The position numbers were made by a program, and so were the translations under genes. Below are positions 15,546 through 24,013 of a DNA stretch of 37,676 bases, in pieces. The stretch is from Rhodospirillales bacterium. Its GTDB lineage: Bacteria; Pseudomonadota; Alphaproteobacteria; Acetobacterales; Acetobacteraceae. The DNA lies in the NCBI GenBank assembly GCA_025359905.1, contig JANYDF010000077.1, positions 1 to 37,676 on the forward strand. Reading direction: 5' to 3'. Numbering within the stretch: the first letter of the stretch is position 1; each line of letters starts with the position of its first letter. Below the pieces are notes generated by a model. It made no database searches. It saw only the letters and a list, made by a program, of their open reading frames with translations, and had not been told where the DNA came from.

Positions 15546-16559
15546 ATGTCCGAAGCGAACGCGCCGACAAATGAGCAGGCCCCGGCTCAAAAATTGATCA
15601 CCGAACTGAAAGTCAGCGGCCATCTGATGGCCCTGGAGCCGGGTCTGTTCTGTATTGTGGCCAAGCCGTCACCGGCCGCCGACCCGTTGTCGGGGATGCC
15701 CGGCATCCGCCTGTCGCTGCCGCCCGGCATCGCCAGCCGCCCCGACGCCGTTTCGATCAGTACGTTCCGGCCGGATGGCTGGCTCAACGGTGGCGGCGAC
15801 GCGGCGCTGGTGCGCGTGGTCGGCGGCCCGGCGCAGATTTTGGTTACCATTTATCAGTCGCCGATGGCCCGCGAAGGCGCCCCCGGCCTGCAAGTGCTGC
15901 GCCTGATGGAACCGGCATCCAGCAGCGCCGCCCGCGCCCAGGCTGCCGCTGCTTTGACCCGCACCGAACCCGCGGCGGAGGCCGCCCCGGCTATCGCGGC
16001 GCCCACACCCGATAAGGCACCGGTGACGATGGAAGTTGTGGCGCATATCCAAACCCGTGGCGATGTCGGTGGCATGATCGGCGATTGGGTGGGCATCAAG
16101 GGCAGCAAGAACTGGATCGAAGGCTTCGGTCTGGCACCGCTGCACACGCTGTCGGCCGGCGATATCGAATATCAGGCGGTCCTCGGCCGTGGCTGGCTGT
16201 CGCCCTGGGTTGAGGGCGGGCAGTTCTGCGGCAGCCGTGGCATGGCGTTGCCGATTCTGGGCCTGCGCGTGCGGCTGCGCGGTGCGGCCGCCGAAACCCA
16301 CGATGTGGTGTACAGCGCGAGCTTTATCGATAGGAGCGAAGTCGGCCCGGTGACGGACGGCGAGCCATGCGAAGCGGAAAGCCTTGCGGCTCTCGAGTCG
16401 TTCCGTATCGAAATCCGCGCCAAAGGCGCCGCCGTCGCCGCCCCGGTAGCGGTAGCGGTAGCGGTAGCGGCAGCGGCCGACGCTGCGGCGTCCAGCCCCG
16501 CCGAGCCTGAGAAGGCCAAGAAAGGCGCCGGACGCAAGGGCGAATCGCGCAAGCGCTAA
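15546..16559 (+). CDS. Protein with hydrophobic-W (ChW-like) modules and basic tail
   Basis: A 337-residue protein. The middle (about 155-300) has three consecutive stretches resembling hydrophobic-W repeats: HIQTRGDVGG..GDWVGIKG..WIEGFGL, then IEYQAVLGRGWLSPWVEGG..GSRGMALPILGLRVRL, then VVYSASFIDRS..DGEPCEAESLAALESFRIEI. The Gly, Trp and Gly-x-x-Gly spacing fits ChW domains, known from clostridial cell-surface proteins. The N-terminal 110 residues look like a separate beta domain; an Ala/Pro linker follows. After the modules comes an Ala/Val low-complexity run encoded by GGTAGC repeats, then a Lys/Arg-rich tail (KAKKGAGRKGESRKR). There is no signal peptide. Its place between two glycosyltransferases suggests a carbohydrate-binding or acceptor role. 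The ChW similarity is judged by eye. Confidence 0.6.
   Translation: MSEANAPTNEQAPAQKLITELKVSGHLMALEPGLFCIVAKPSPAADPLSGMPGIRLSLPPGIASRPDAVSISTFRPDGWLNGGGDAALVRVVGGPAQILVTIYQSPMAREGAPGLQVLRLMEPASSSAARAQAAAALTRTEPAAEAAPAIAAPTPDKAPVTMEVVAHIQTRGDVGGMIGDWVGIKGSKNWIEGFGLAPLHTLSAGDIEYQAVLGRGWLSPWVEGGQFCGSRGMALPILGLRVRLRGAAAETHDVVYSASFIDRSEVGPVTDGEPCEAESLAALESFRIEIRAKGAAVAAPVAVAVAVAAAADAAASSPAEPEKAKKGAGRKGESRKR
16445..16474 (+). repeat. GGTAGC hexamer tandem repeat, four copies plus one variant
   Basis: Four perfect GGTAGC units (16445-16468) are followed by GGCAGC. They encode alternating Val-Ala dipeptides in the linker of the ChW-like protein. Because the unit is a multiple of three, copy number can change by slippage without shifting the frame. 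Confidence 0.9.
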
Positions 16560-16698
16560 GACTGCCGCGGCGTCTTCGGGCCGGTTGCGCCGGGAGACGC
16601 CAGCGTCCGCTTGCGGGGCCCGTTGTTCGGGCCGTGGCTCTGATTGTTGCAATGCGTAGTCCATCGCTCGCGATGGCAGCACAAAATATGGGCGCAGC

Positions 16699-17922
16699 GT
16701 GAGATATCTGTTTGTCCACCAGAATTTTCCGGGACAGTACCTGCACATTATTCATCACCTGATGAAGGACCCATCCAGCGAAGTGGTGTTCCTCGGTGAG
16801 CCGAATGGCCGTTCCATCGATGGTGTGCGCCGGGTGCTGTATTCAACCCCGAAGCCGGATCAGGAACATATCTACCCGGTGGCGCGCGACTTCGATCTGG
16901 CGGCGCGGCGCGGCGGCACCGTGGCCGACATGGCGCGCAACCTGAAGCGTCTCGGCTTTACGCCCGACATCGTTATCGGCCATCACGGCTGGGGCGAGAT
17001 GCTGGATCTGAAGGACGTCTGGCCCGATGTGCCGATCCTGGGCTACTTCGAGTTCTTCTACCAGACTGACGGGCAGGACGTCGATTACGACCCGGAATTT
17101 CCGCTGACCAACGAGCGGTTCCCGCGCGTGCGGGCGATGAACCTCATCAATTTTCTGGCGCTGAACCTCAATGAGCACGGGCAGACGCCGACGCAGTGGC
17201 AGCTTGATACCTACCCGCAATGGGCGCACAGCAAAATCCGGCTGATCCGCGAAGGCGCGCGGCTGGACGTCTGCAAGCCCGAACCGGCGGCGCGCAAGCG
17301 GCCGTTCGAAATCGGCAAATTTCACGTGCGGCCGGACGAGAAGCTGGTGACCTACGTCGCGCGGAATTTGGAGCCGTATCGCGGCTTCCACACCATGATG
17401 CGCACGCTGCCGCACCTGCTGGCCGAACGCCCCGACGTGAAGGTGGTGTTGGTGGGCGGCGACGAAGTCAGCTACGGCGCGCGGCTGGCGAAAGGCACTT
17501 GGCGCGAGTTCTATTGCCAGGAACTGGCCGGCAAATACGACGAGAGCCGCGTTTGCATGCCTGGGCAGATTGCCTACGATAAATATCTTGAGATGTTGAA
17601 ACGGTCGGATACGCACATCTATCTGACCTATCCGTTCGTCGCGTCCTGGAGTCTGCGTGAGGCCCTGGCTTGCGGCTGTGCGGTGGTGGCGGCGGATGTG
17701 CAGTCCGTTACTGAGTTCGTCCAGCACGACAGCAATGGTCTGCTGGTGCCTGGGCTGGACAATCGCAAGTTAGCCGATACGGTGCTGCAACTTCTGGAAG
17801 ACAACAAGCTTAACCGGCGCCTGCGCCTGAGCGCGCGGCGCTACGCCGAGCAGTATCTCGATATGAATGACTATTTGGCCAACATGACGGCCACGATCAA
17901 GGAAATCACCGGGGCGAACTGA
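16699..17922 (+). CDS. Glycosyltransferase family 4
   Basis: A 407-residue GT-B glycosyltransferase. It opens with MRYLFVHQNFPGQYLHI, typical of a GT4 subgroup in exopolysaccharide clusters, so the GTG at 16699 is the natural start even though its ribosome binding site is weak. The C-terminal nucleotide-sugar domain holds VTYVARNLEPYRGFHTMMR, VVLVGGDEVSYG and the final SWSLREALACGCAVVAADVQSVTEFV segment, which carries the acidic ExxxxxxE-type motif region of retaining GT4 enzymes. No membrane segment is visible, so it likely acts at the cytoplasmic face. It is the last of six genes in the export-glycosylation run and is followed after 26 bases by a strong hairpin. Donor and acceptor are unknown. 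Confidence 0.9.
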   Translation: MRYLFVHQNFPGQYLHIIHHLMKDPSSEVVFLGEPNGRSIDGVRRVLYSTPKPDQEHIYPVARDFDLAARRGGTVADMARNLKRLGFTPDIVIGHHGWGEMLDLKDVWPDVPILGYFEFFYQTDGQDVDYDPEFPLTNERFPRVRAMNLINFLALNLNEHGQTPTQWQLDTYPQWAHSKIRLIREGARLDVCKPEPAARKRPFEIGKFHVRPDEKLVTYVARNLEPYRGFHTMMRTLPHLLAERPDVKVVLVGGDEVSYGARLAKGTWREFYCQELAGKYDESRVCMPGQIAYDKYLEMLKRSDTHIYLTYPFVASWSLREALACGCAVVAADVQSVTEFVQHDSNGLLVPGLDNRKLADTVLQLLEDNKLNRRLRLSARRYAEQYLDMNDYLANMTATIKEITGAN

Positions 17923-17948
17923 CCCCGGTTACGCAATGCGGATACGAA

Positions 17949-17978
17949 AACGGCCCCGGACTTGCGTCCGGGGCCGTT
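17949..17978. terminator. Bidirectional terminator hairpin
   Basis: A perfect 13-bp stem, AACGGCCCCGGAC (17949-17961) and GTCCGGGGCCGTT (17966-17978), closes on a TTGC loop. It lies between the convergent GT4 and hppA genes. Read on the minus strand the stem is followed by a short T-run, so it best terminates hppA, but it can serve both units. Confidence 0.85.
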
Positions 17979-18001
17979 GCCATTTCAGGGTTGCATTACG
18001 C

Positions 18002-20092
18002 TCAGCCGAAGGTGGCCAGGATCGCCAGCAGCAGCAGTGCCACGATATTGGTGATCTTGATCATCGGATTCACCGCCGGGCCTGCGGTGTCCTTGTACGG
18101 GTCGCCCACGGTATCGCCGGTCACGGCCGCCTTGTGCGCGTCCGAGCCCTTGCCGCCATGGTGGCCTTCTTCGATATATTTCTTCGCGTTATCCCAGGCG
18201 CCGCCGCCCGAGGTCATCGAGATCGCCACGAACAGGCCGGTCACGATGGTGCCCAGCAGCATCGCGCCCAGCGCGCTGAAGCCAGCGCCCTTGCCGCCGA
18301 TGGCCGCGATCACGAAATACAGCACCACCGGGGCGAGCACCGGCAGCAGCGACGGCAGGATCATTTCCTTGATCGCCGCCTTGGTCAGCATGTCCACGGC
18401 GCGGCCGTAATCCGGCTTGGCGGTGCCGGCCATGATGCCGGGGATTTCCTTGAACTGGCGGCGGACTTCCACCACCACCGAACCGGCGGCGCGCCCCACG
18501 GCGGTCATGCCCATCGCACCGAACAGGTACGGCAGTAGACCGCCGATGAACAACCCGATCACCACGTACGGGTTTTGCAGGTTGAAATCGACTTTGATGT
18601 TCGGGAAGTAGTACGTCAGGTCCTGCGTATAGGCGGCGAACAGCACCAGCGAGGCAAGGCCGGCCGAACCGATGGCGTAGCCCTTAGTGACCGCCTTGGT
18701 GGTGTTGCCAACCGCATCGAGCGCGTCGGTGATCTTACGCACATCCTTCGGCAGATCGGCCATTTCGGCGATGCCGCCGGCGTTGTCGGTCACCGGGCCG
18801 TAGGCGTCCAGCGCCACGACCATGCCGGCCAGGGCCAGCATCGTGGTGGCGGCAATGGCGATGCCGAACAGGCCTGCGGTCAGATACGACAGCAGGATGC
18901 CAAGGCAGATCACCAGCACCGGCAGTGCGGTGGCTTCCATCGAAATCGCCAGACCCTGAATCACGTTGGTGCCGTGACCTGTGGTGGACGACTGCGCGAT
19001 GCTGCGCACCGGGCGGAACTCGGTGGAGGTGTAGTACTCGGTGATCCAGACGATCAGCCCGGTCACGCCGAGACCGACCAGCGCGCAGATGAACAGCGCG
19101 GTGCCGCTGATGCCGCTGTCGCCCATCGGCACGACGCTGCCGAAGCCGACCATCCCGGCAATCACCGCCGCGATGGCGATGGCGGAGAGTACGCCGGTGA
19201 CGGCGAGACCCTTGTACAGCGCGCCCATGATGTTGTTGCTGGCGCCCAGGCGAACGAAATAGGTGCCGATCACCGAGGTGAGGATGCACACCGCGCCGAT
19301 GGCGAGCGGCAGTTGCATCATGGTGTCGGCGGCAGCGCCGGTGAAGAAGATGTTGCCCAGCAGCATGGTGGCCACGATGGTCACTGCATAGGTCTCGAAC
19401 AGGTCGGCGGCCATGCCGGCGCAGTCGCCGACGTTGTCGCCGACGTTGTCGGCGATCACGGCCGGGTTGCGGGGGTCATCCTCGGGGATACCGGCTTCGA
19501 CTTTGCCCACCAGATCGGCGCCCACGTCCGCGCCCTTGGTGAAGATGCCGCCGCCGAGACGGGCGAAGATGGAGATCAGCGAGGCGCCGAAGCTCAGCGC
19601 CACCATGGCTTCCATCACCGGGCGCAGATCGGCCGCCATGTTGGTGGAGCGCAGGAACACATAGTAGCCGGTCACGCCGAGCAGGCCGAGGCCGACGACC
19701 AGCAACCCGGTCACCGCGCCCGACTTGAAAGCGATGTTCAGGCCAGCGGCGAGGCCCTGGCGCGATGCCTGGGCAGTGCGGACATTGGCGCGCACCGAGA
19801 CGTTCATGCCGACATAGCCGGCGACGCCGGACAGGATGGCGCCGATGGCGAAGCCGACCGCCACGTGCCAGCCGAGCAACACGTACAGGATGACCAGCAG
19901 TACGATGCCCACCATGCCGATGGTGGTGTATTGGCGGTTCAGGTAGGCGCGCGCGCCTTGCTGAATCGCCGCCGCAATCTCCTGCATCCGGGCGGTCCCG
20001 GCGTCGGCGGCGAGCACCTGACGGGACGCGATCAGCCCATACAGCAAGGCGATCACGCCGCAGGCTAGAATGGCAACGTAAGCCACAGACAT
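18002..20092 (-). CDS. hppA: Membrane proton-translocating pyrophosphatase, K+-independent type
   Basis: This inner-membrane enzyme hydrolyses pyrophosphate and pumps protons. About 696 residues with some 16 hydrophobic segments match the family. The pyrophosphate-binding loop [14 protein letters not shown] is at 186-199, followed by [20 protein letters not shown] (to 223). The second acidic loop is [16 protein letters not shown] (429-444). [10 protein letters not shown] (462-471) has Lys466 and Thr469; Lys at this place marks K+-independent proton pumps, while Ala there marks K+-dependent ones. I chose the ATG at 20092, preceded by GGGAG at 8 bases, over a TTG ten codons upstream. It is monocistronic and ends at the shared hairpin at 17949-17978. 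Confidence 0.95.
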   Translation of the reverse strand: MSVAYVAILACGVIALLYGLIASRQVLAADAGTARMQEIAAAIQQGARAYLNRQYTTIGMVGIVLLVILYVLLGWHVAVGFAIGAILSGVAGYVGMNVSVRANVRTAQASRQGLAAGLNIAFKSGAVTGLLVVGLGLLGVTGYYVFLRSTNMAADLRPVMEAMVALSFGASLISIFARLGGGIFTKGADVGADLVGKVEAGIPEDDPRNPAVIADNVGDNVGDCAGMAADLFETYAVTIVATMLLGNIFFTGAAADTMMQLPLAIGAVCILTSVIGTYFVRLGASNNIMGALYKGLAVTGVLSAIAIAAVIAGMVGFGSVVPMGDSGISGTALFICALVGLGVTGLIVWITEYYTSTEFRPVRSIAQSSTTGHGTNVIQGLAISMEATALPVLVICLGILLSYLTAGLFGIAIAATTMLALAGMVVALDAYGPVTDNAGGIAEMADLPKDVRKITDALDAVGNTTKAVTKGYAIGSAGLASLVLFAAYTQDLTYYFPNIKVDFNLQNPYVVIGLFIGGLLPYLFGAMGMTAVGRAAGSVVVEVRRQFKEIPGIMAGTAKPDYGRAVDMLTKAAIKEMILPSLLPVLAPVVLYFVIAAIGGKGAGFSALGAMLLGTIVTGLFVAISMTSGGGAWDNAKKYIEEGHHGGKGSDAHKAAVTGDTVGDPYKDTAGPAVNPMIKITNIVALLLLAILATFG

Positions 20093-20863
20093 CCCGAGCA
20101 CTCCCAAAGCGATCTTAAACAAGCATTCTTCCCAGCGCCCGCGCCTGCGGCACGCCGGAAGTAAGCCGTTTCTTGATTTGACGGGACCATGGCAGAAGCC
20201 ACTATCGCAGGCAACCGAGGGAAGCCGCGATTCCCGGCGGTTACCGCCGAAGTCGCCGACATGGCCCGGTTCTGCCGCCGGATGGCGGCGCGGTGCCGTT
20301 CGAAATAAAAATTTCGTTGGCCTCTAAAAAAATTTGCCGTTCCACTTGCATTGCGATGTCGTGTGCACCTGCCGGTCGCGCGGGATTTAATGATTCCGCG
20401 GGGCGATGTACAAATGTTCGCCGGATTGAATTTCCACACGATCATAGAGCGGTTGGCCGATGGCGCCTGAACCCAGATGGACTTTTGCTCTGCCGAAGGC
20501 TCATTGGGGAGCGATTCATGGACGCTGGGGCACTGGCCGAGGCCTGGCAGGCATTACGCAGCGAGATGAATTTGCGCCGGCCAGCAGGCGCGCAAATTTT
20601 GTCGATCCTATATCGAAATTTGTATATCCGGCCCCCGGCCCCCGGCTCCGGCCCGGACTCGGCGACCTGCTCGGGCTGGCATTCGCCTCGCACGACACCA
20701 TCAGCGCCGAACACGAAGTCGTCATTTTGGACGTGCCCGGCCTGAGAGGCTTGCGCTGCCGGTCTTTGACGCGCCCGCGCATCGTACTTCGCGTGGTTCC
20801 TGGGCGGCTGCGCCTTGCGCGAGCCATGGGCGGCGGCATATCTGTGGTCTTGCGCCGCCGTGC
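20093..20863. other. Long region without a confident gene between hppA and tRNA
   Basis: These 771 bases contain the hppA promoter region, including an AT-rich patch at 20295-20345 with a short inverted repeat CGAAAT-aaaa-ATTTCG (20301-20316). On the plus strand an ATG at 20519 after GGGGAGCG opens a frame reading MDAGALAEAWQALRSEMNL, and a second overlapping frame (about 20620-20750) reads GLGDLLGLAFASHDTISAEH. Both look protein-like for a short distance, then dissolve. This could be one small gene broken by a frameshift or chance open frames. I do not call a gene. Confidence 0.45.
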
Positions 20864-20937
20864 GCGCCTGTAGCTCAGTTGGTTAGAGCTGGCCGCTCAT
20901 AACGGCTTGGTCGCAGGTTCGAGTCCTGCCGGGCGCA
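20864..20937 (+). tRNA. tRNA with CAU anticodon, probably tRNA-Ile2 (lysidine-modified)
   Basis: The 74 bases fold into a complete cloverleaf: acceptor GCGCCTG/CGGGCGC (20864-20870, 20930-20936), D stem GCTC/GAGC, anticodon stem GGCCG/CGGCT with loop CTCATAA, a TGGTC variable loop and T arm GCAGG-TTCGAGT-CCTGC. The discriminator base is A and CCA is not encoded. A CAU anticodon is shared by initiator Met, elongator Met and Ile2. The loop CTCATAA followed by a CTTGGTCGC variable region resembles Ile2 genes, whose C34 is changed to lysidine by TilS so that AUA is read. It is not an initiator, as the anticodon stem lacks the three G:C pairs. Ile2 versus elongator Met is a judgement. Confidence 0.9.
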
Positions 20938-21041
20938 TCGGCGGCGCATGGGTGAAGTGCCGCAATTGCCTTGGCGCGCGCCGCCACCTAGAACCCTCCC
21001 GCGCTGGCAGAATCGGTCGCGCGCAAGCTCTCGGGGAGCCC

Positions 21042-22721
21042 ATGGCAAGCTATCAGTACGTCTACGTGATGAAGGACCTCACCAAGGCCTTCCCCGGCGG
21101 CCGCGAAGTGTTCAAGGGCATCACGCTCTCGTTCCTGCCCGGCGTGAAGATCGGCGTGCTCGGCGTCAACGGCGCGGGGAAGTCCACGCTGCTCAAGATC
21201 ATGGCCGGCATTGAGACCGAATATGGCGGCGAGGCCTGGGCGGCCGAAGGCGTGCGCGTCGGCTATTTGTCGCAGGAGCCGCATCTGGACCCGGACAAGA
21301 CCGTGTCCGAGAACGTGCAGCAGGCGTTCGGCCCGCTGCGCGCGGCCCTCGACCGCTTCAACGAGATTTCCAACCTGTTCGCCGAGCCGATGACCGATGC
21401 GCAGATGAACGATCTGCTCATGGAACAGGCTGAGCTCCAGGAAAAGATCGACCACGAGGAAGGCTGGGACCTGGAGCGGCGCATCGAGATCGCGCTGGAC
21501 GCGCTGCGCTGCCCGCCGCCGGATAGCCCGGTCACCAAGCTGTCGGGCGGTGAGCGCCGCCGTGTGGCGCTGTGCCGCCTGCTGCTGGAGAAGCCCGACA
21601 TCCTGCTGCTCGACGAACCGACAAACCATCTGGACGCCGAAAGCGTCGCGTGGCTGGAAAAGACCCTGCGCGAATTCACCGGCACCGTGCTGGTGGTGAC
21701 CCATGACCGCTACTTCCTGGAAAACGTGACCAACTGGATTCTGGAAATCGAGCGCGGGCGCGGCTACCCGTTCGAGGGCAACTATTCCTCGTGGCTCGAT
21801 CAGAAGCGCAAGCGGTTGCAGCAGGAGGAAAAGGAAGAAACCTCACGGATGCGCGCACTGGCCGCCGAGTCCGAGTGGATTTCGTCCACCCCGAAGGCGC
21901 GGCAGACCAAGAGCAAGGCGCGCATTCAGAAATACGAGGAATTGCTGCAAAAGAGCCAGGAAATGGCGACCGGCACCGCCGAAATCGTCATTCCGCCCGG
22001 CCCACGCCTGGGTGGCACGGTGATCGAGGCGCAGGATTTGCGCAAATCCTTCAGCAACCGGCTGCTGATCGACGATCTGAACTTCAAGCTGCCGCCCGGC
22101 GGCATCGTCGGCGTGATCGGGCCGAACGGCGCGGGCAAAACCACGCTGTTCCGCATGATCACCGGGCAGGAGACCCCGGACACCGGCAAGCTGAAGATCG
22201 GCGAGACGGTGAAACTCGGCTACGTCGACCAAAGCCGCGACAGCCTCGACCCCACCAAGTCGGTGTGGGAGGAGATCAGCGGCGGCACCGATGTGATCTA
22301 TCTGGGCAAGCGCGCGGTAGCGTCGCGGGCCTATGTCGGCGCGTTCAACTTCAAGGGCAGCGACCAGCAGAAGAAGGTCGGCATTCTATCCGGCGGCGAG
22401 CGCAACCGCGTGCATCTGGCCAAGATGCTGAAAAGCGAAAGCAACGTTATCCTGCTCGACGAACCGACCAACGATTTGGACGTCGATACCCTTCGCGCCC
22501 TTGAAGAAGCGCTGGCCGATTTCGCCGGCTGCGCGGTGATTATCAGCCATGACCGCTGGTTCCTCGACCGTTTGGCAACGCACATTCTGGCCTTCGAGGG
22601 CGACAGCCACGTCGAGTGGTTCGAGGGTAACTTCCAGGCCTACGAAGAGGACAAGCGACGTCGACTCGGCGCCGATGCCACCGAGCCGCACCGGATCAAA
22701 TACCGGCCGTTGCAGCGCTAA
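21042..22721 (+). CDS. ettA: Energy-dependent translational throttle ABC-F ATPase
   Basis: EttA is a soluble ABC-F protein that binds the ribosomal E site and gates entry into elongation according to the ADP:ATP ratio. The 559 residues match the usual 555. The N-terminus [18 protein letters not shown] aligns with the family start, and GGGGA precedes the ATG at 21042, so the much longer upstream frame that runs into the tRNA is not used. ATPase 1 has GVNGAGKST (from 41) and LSGGERRR (from 167). A charged helical linker, the P-site tether, spans about 240-310. ATPase 2 has GPNGAGKTT (from 360), then [15 protein letters not shown] and [10 protein letters not shown]. It begins 104 bases after the tRNA. 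Confidence 0.95.
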   Translation: MASYQYVYVMKDLTKAFPGGREVFKGITLSFLPGVKIGVLGVNGAGKSTLLKIMAGIETEYGGEAWAAEGVRVGYLSQEPHLDPDKTVSENVQQAFGPLRAALDRFNEISNLFAEPMTDAQMNDLLMEQAELQEKIDHEEGWDLERRIEIALDALRCPPPDSPVTKLSGGERRRVALCRLLLEKPDILLLDEPTNHLDAESVAWLEKTLREFTGTVLVVTHDRYFLENVTNWILEIERGRGYPFEGNYSSWLDQKRKRLQQEEKEETSRMRALAAESEWISSTPKARQTKSKARIQKYEELLQKSQEMATGTAEIVIPPGPRLGGTVIEAQDLRKSFSNRLLIDDLNFKLPPGGIVGVIGPNGAGKTTLFRMITGQETPDTGKLKIGETVKLGYVDQSRDSLDPTKSVWEEISGGTDVIYLGKRAVASRAYVGAFNFKGSDQQKKVGILSGGERNRVHLAKMLKSESNVILLDEPTNDLDVDTLRALEEALADFAGCAVIISHDRWFLDRLATHILAFEGDSHVEWFEGNFQAYEEDKRRRLGADATEPHRIKYRPLQR

Positions 22722-22735
22722 GCCCGGCTGGGCGA

Positions 22736-22759
22736 GGCCGCCGCTCGCGGGCGGCGGCC
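22736..22759 (+). terminator. Hairpin after ettA overlapping the next gene's initiation region
   Basis: GGCCGCCGC (22736-22744) and GCGGCGGCC (22751-22759) form a perfect 9-bp stem with a TCGCGG loop, 14 bases after the ettA stop. No T-run follows. The stem ends one base before the GTG (22761) of the acetyltransferase gene, so it may also hide that start codon. Confidence 0.55.
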
Positions 22760-22760
22760 A

Positions 22761-23273
22761 GTGAACCCGGCATGGTGCGTCCGTACTGGCCGGCTGGATT
22801 TGCAGCCGGTCTGGGGCGGCGACTTGCCCGATTTGTGCGCGCTGAAATCCGATCCCCGGGTGTTCGCGGTCATGCTCGGCGGCGTACGCTCAGCCGTGCA
22901 GACGGCGGCGGAATTGGCGCAAGATATTGCGTTCTGGGGCCGCCACGGTGTTGGCATGTGGACGGTGCGCGAGCGTTCCAGCGGCGAATTTCTTGGCATT
23001 GTCGGAATATTGCTGCGGCCTGACGGGCGCGGCATGGCCTTGCGCTTCGCACTGGAACCGGACGCGCAGGGGCGCGGCTTTGCCAGCGAGGCAGCGGCGG
23101 CGGCATTGCGCTTCGGCCATGACCGCGCCGGGCTGAATCGCATCGTCGCGGTGGCGCGTGAGGATAACTTCGCCAGCCGCTCAGTGCTCGGCGCCATCGG
23201 CATGCGGCCAGCGGGCGAGTTCGACCGTTCCGGCGTGCCGATGCTGATTTACGAAAGCATCCGCTCAGTCTGA
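22761..23273 (+). CDS. GNAT acetyltransferase, RimJ/RimL-like
   Basis: A 170-residue GNAT protein of the RimJ/RimL type, whose members acetylate protein N-termini, antibiotics or small amines with acetyl-CoA. RTGRLDLQPV at the N-terminus is typical (normally RTxRLxLRP). The CoA loop is ALEPDAQGRGFASEAAAAALRF, followed by RIVAVAREDNFASRSVLGAIGMRPAGEF, which is the standard RimJ/RimL ending. The GTG start at 22761 is the only reasonable one before the conserved core, and its upstream sequence is a hairpin arm rather than a normal ribosome binding site. The gene overlaps the convergent methyltransferase gene by 9 bases. Substrate unknown. Confidence 0.87.
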   Translation: MNPAWCVRTGRLDLQPVWGGDLPDLCALKSDPRVFAVMLGGVRSAVQTAAELAQDIAFWGRHGVGMWTVRERSSGEFLGIVGILLRPDGRGMALRFALEPDAQGRGFASEAAAAALRFGHDRAGLNRIVAVAREDNFASRSVLGAIGMRPAGEFDRSGVPMLIYESIRSV

Positions 23274-23963
23274 TCCGGCGCGGCGGTTGAAGACGATCTG
23301 CACCTGCCGGGTGCCCTCGGCATCGGCCATCATCGACACGTTGGGCGGCCGCCGACCGCGCTCGTAGAACACCATGCTGTCGTAGAAATGCATCGACAGC
23401 GTGGCGCCGGTGAACGGTGTCGGCGGCAGCGCGCCGCGCGTGTGCTGCGCGTTCAGTTCATCCACCTGCGCCTTGGCAATCTCGATGAAGCTATCCGGCC
23501 GCCGCAGCCCGCCGCCAAATTCCGGCCAATACGCGGTGTGCAAATCCTCCACCACGTAGATGCCGTTCGGATCGAATTGGCGATGGTGATAGAGTAGTTC
23601 GAACGTGCGCCGCACGTGGTCCATGCGGTGGCTGCCGTCATCGATGATGATCTGCACCGGCCCCAGTTCGTCCATGATCGCATTCAGGAACGCCGGGTCG
23701 CTTTGGTCGCCAATGCGCACGGCGGTGTTGTAGTCCTCGAATGCCTTGCATTTCGGATCGATATCGATGCCCATCAGGCGGGCGTACGGGCCAAAGAAGC
23801 GCCGCCACATTTGCAAGGAGCCGCCATCGCCGACGCCGATTTCCAGCACGCTGACCGCTTGGTTGCGGAAGCGGGCAAAATGCCGCTCATAGGCCGGGAA
23901 ATACTGCGCCCATTTGTGCAGCAGCCGGCCGCGGTGGTTGTGCAGGTCGGCCCACAAATTCAT
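23265..23963 (-). CDS. Class I SAM-dependent methyltransferase, MycE-like
   Basis: About 232 residues. SVLEIGVGDGGSLQMWRRFFGP is the SAM-binding glycine loop, GIDIDPKCKAFE the acidic loop for the ribose, and IIIDDGSHRMDH the metal/catalytic motif. That IDDGSH signature and the order resemble MycE-type sugar O-methyltransferases and related polysaccharide-modifying enzymes. The early LWADLHNHRGRLLHKWAQYFPAYERHF segment also matches that group. I place the start at the ATG at 23963, which has GGGA upstream; an ATG 11 codons earlier (23996) is possible. It stands alone on the minus strand. A glycan substrate is plausible but not shown. Confidence 0.8.
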   Translation of the reverse strand: MNLWADLHNHRGRLLHKWAQYFPAYERHFARFRNQAVSVLEIGVGDGGSLQMWRRFFGPYARLMGIDIDPKCKAFEDYNTAVRIGDQSDPAFLNAIMDELGPVQIIIDDGSHRMDHVRRTFELLYHHRQFDPNGIYVVEDLHTAYWPEFGGGLRRPDSFIEIAKAQVDELNAQHTRGALPPTPFTGATLSMHFYDSMVFYERGRRPPNVSMMADAEGTRQVQIVFNRRAGSD

Positions 23964-24013
23964 CGCTATAGTCCCGTTCGTGCCCGCCCCGATCATCGTG
24001 GCGGCGCGAGGCT

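Noticed and set aside
18575-20068. 497-residue plus-strand frame opposite hppA
   Set aside because: It is a shadow: the minus strand encodes a full membrane pyrophosphatase with all catalytic motifs, and the plus frame is His/Gly/Ala-rich noise typical of GC-rich antisense.
20301-20316. CGAAAT-aaaa-ATTTCG as an operator or terminator
   Set aside because: A 6-bp AT-rich inverted repeat is too weak to separate from chance in this AT-rich patch.
20864-20937. Initiator tRNA-Met
   Set aside because: The anticodon stem lacks the three consecutive G:C pairs of initiators and position 1 pairs normally with 72.
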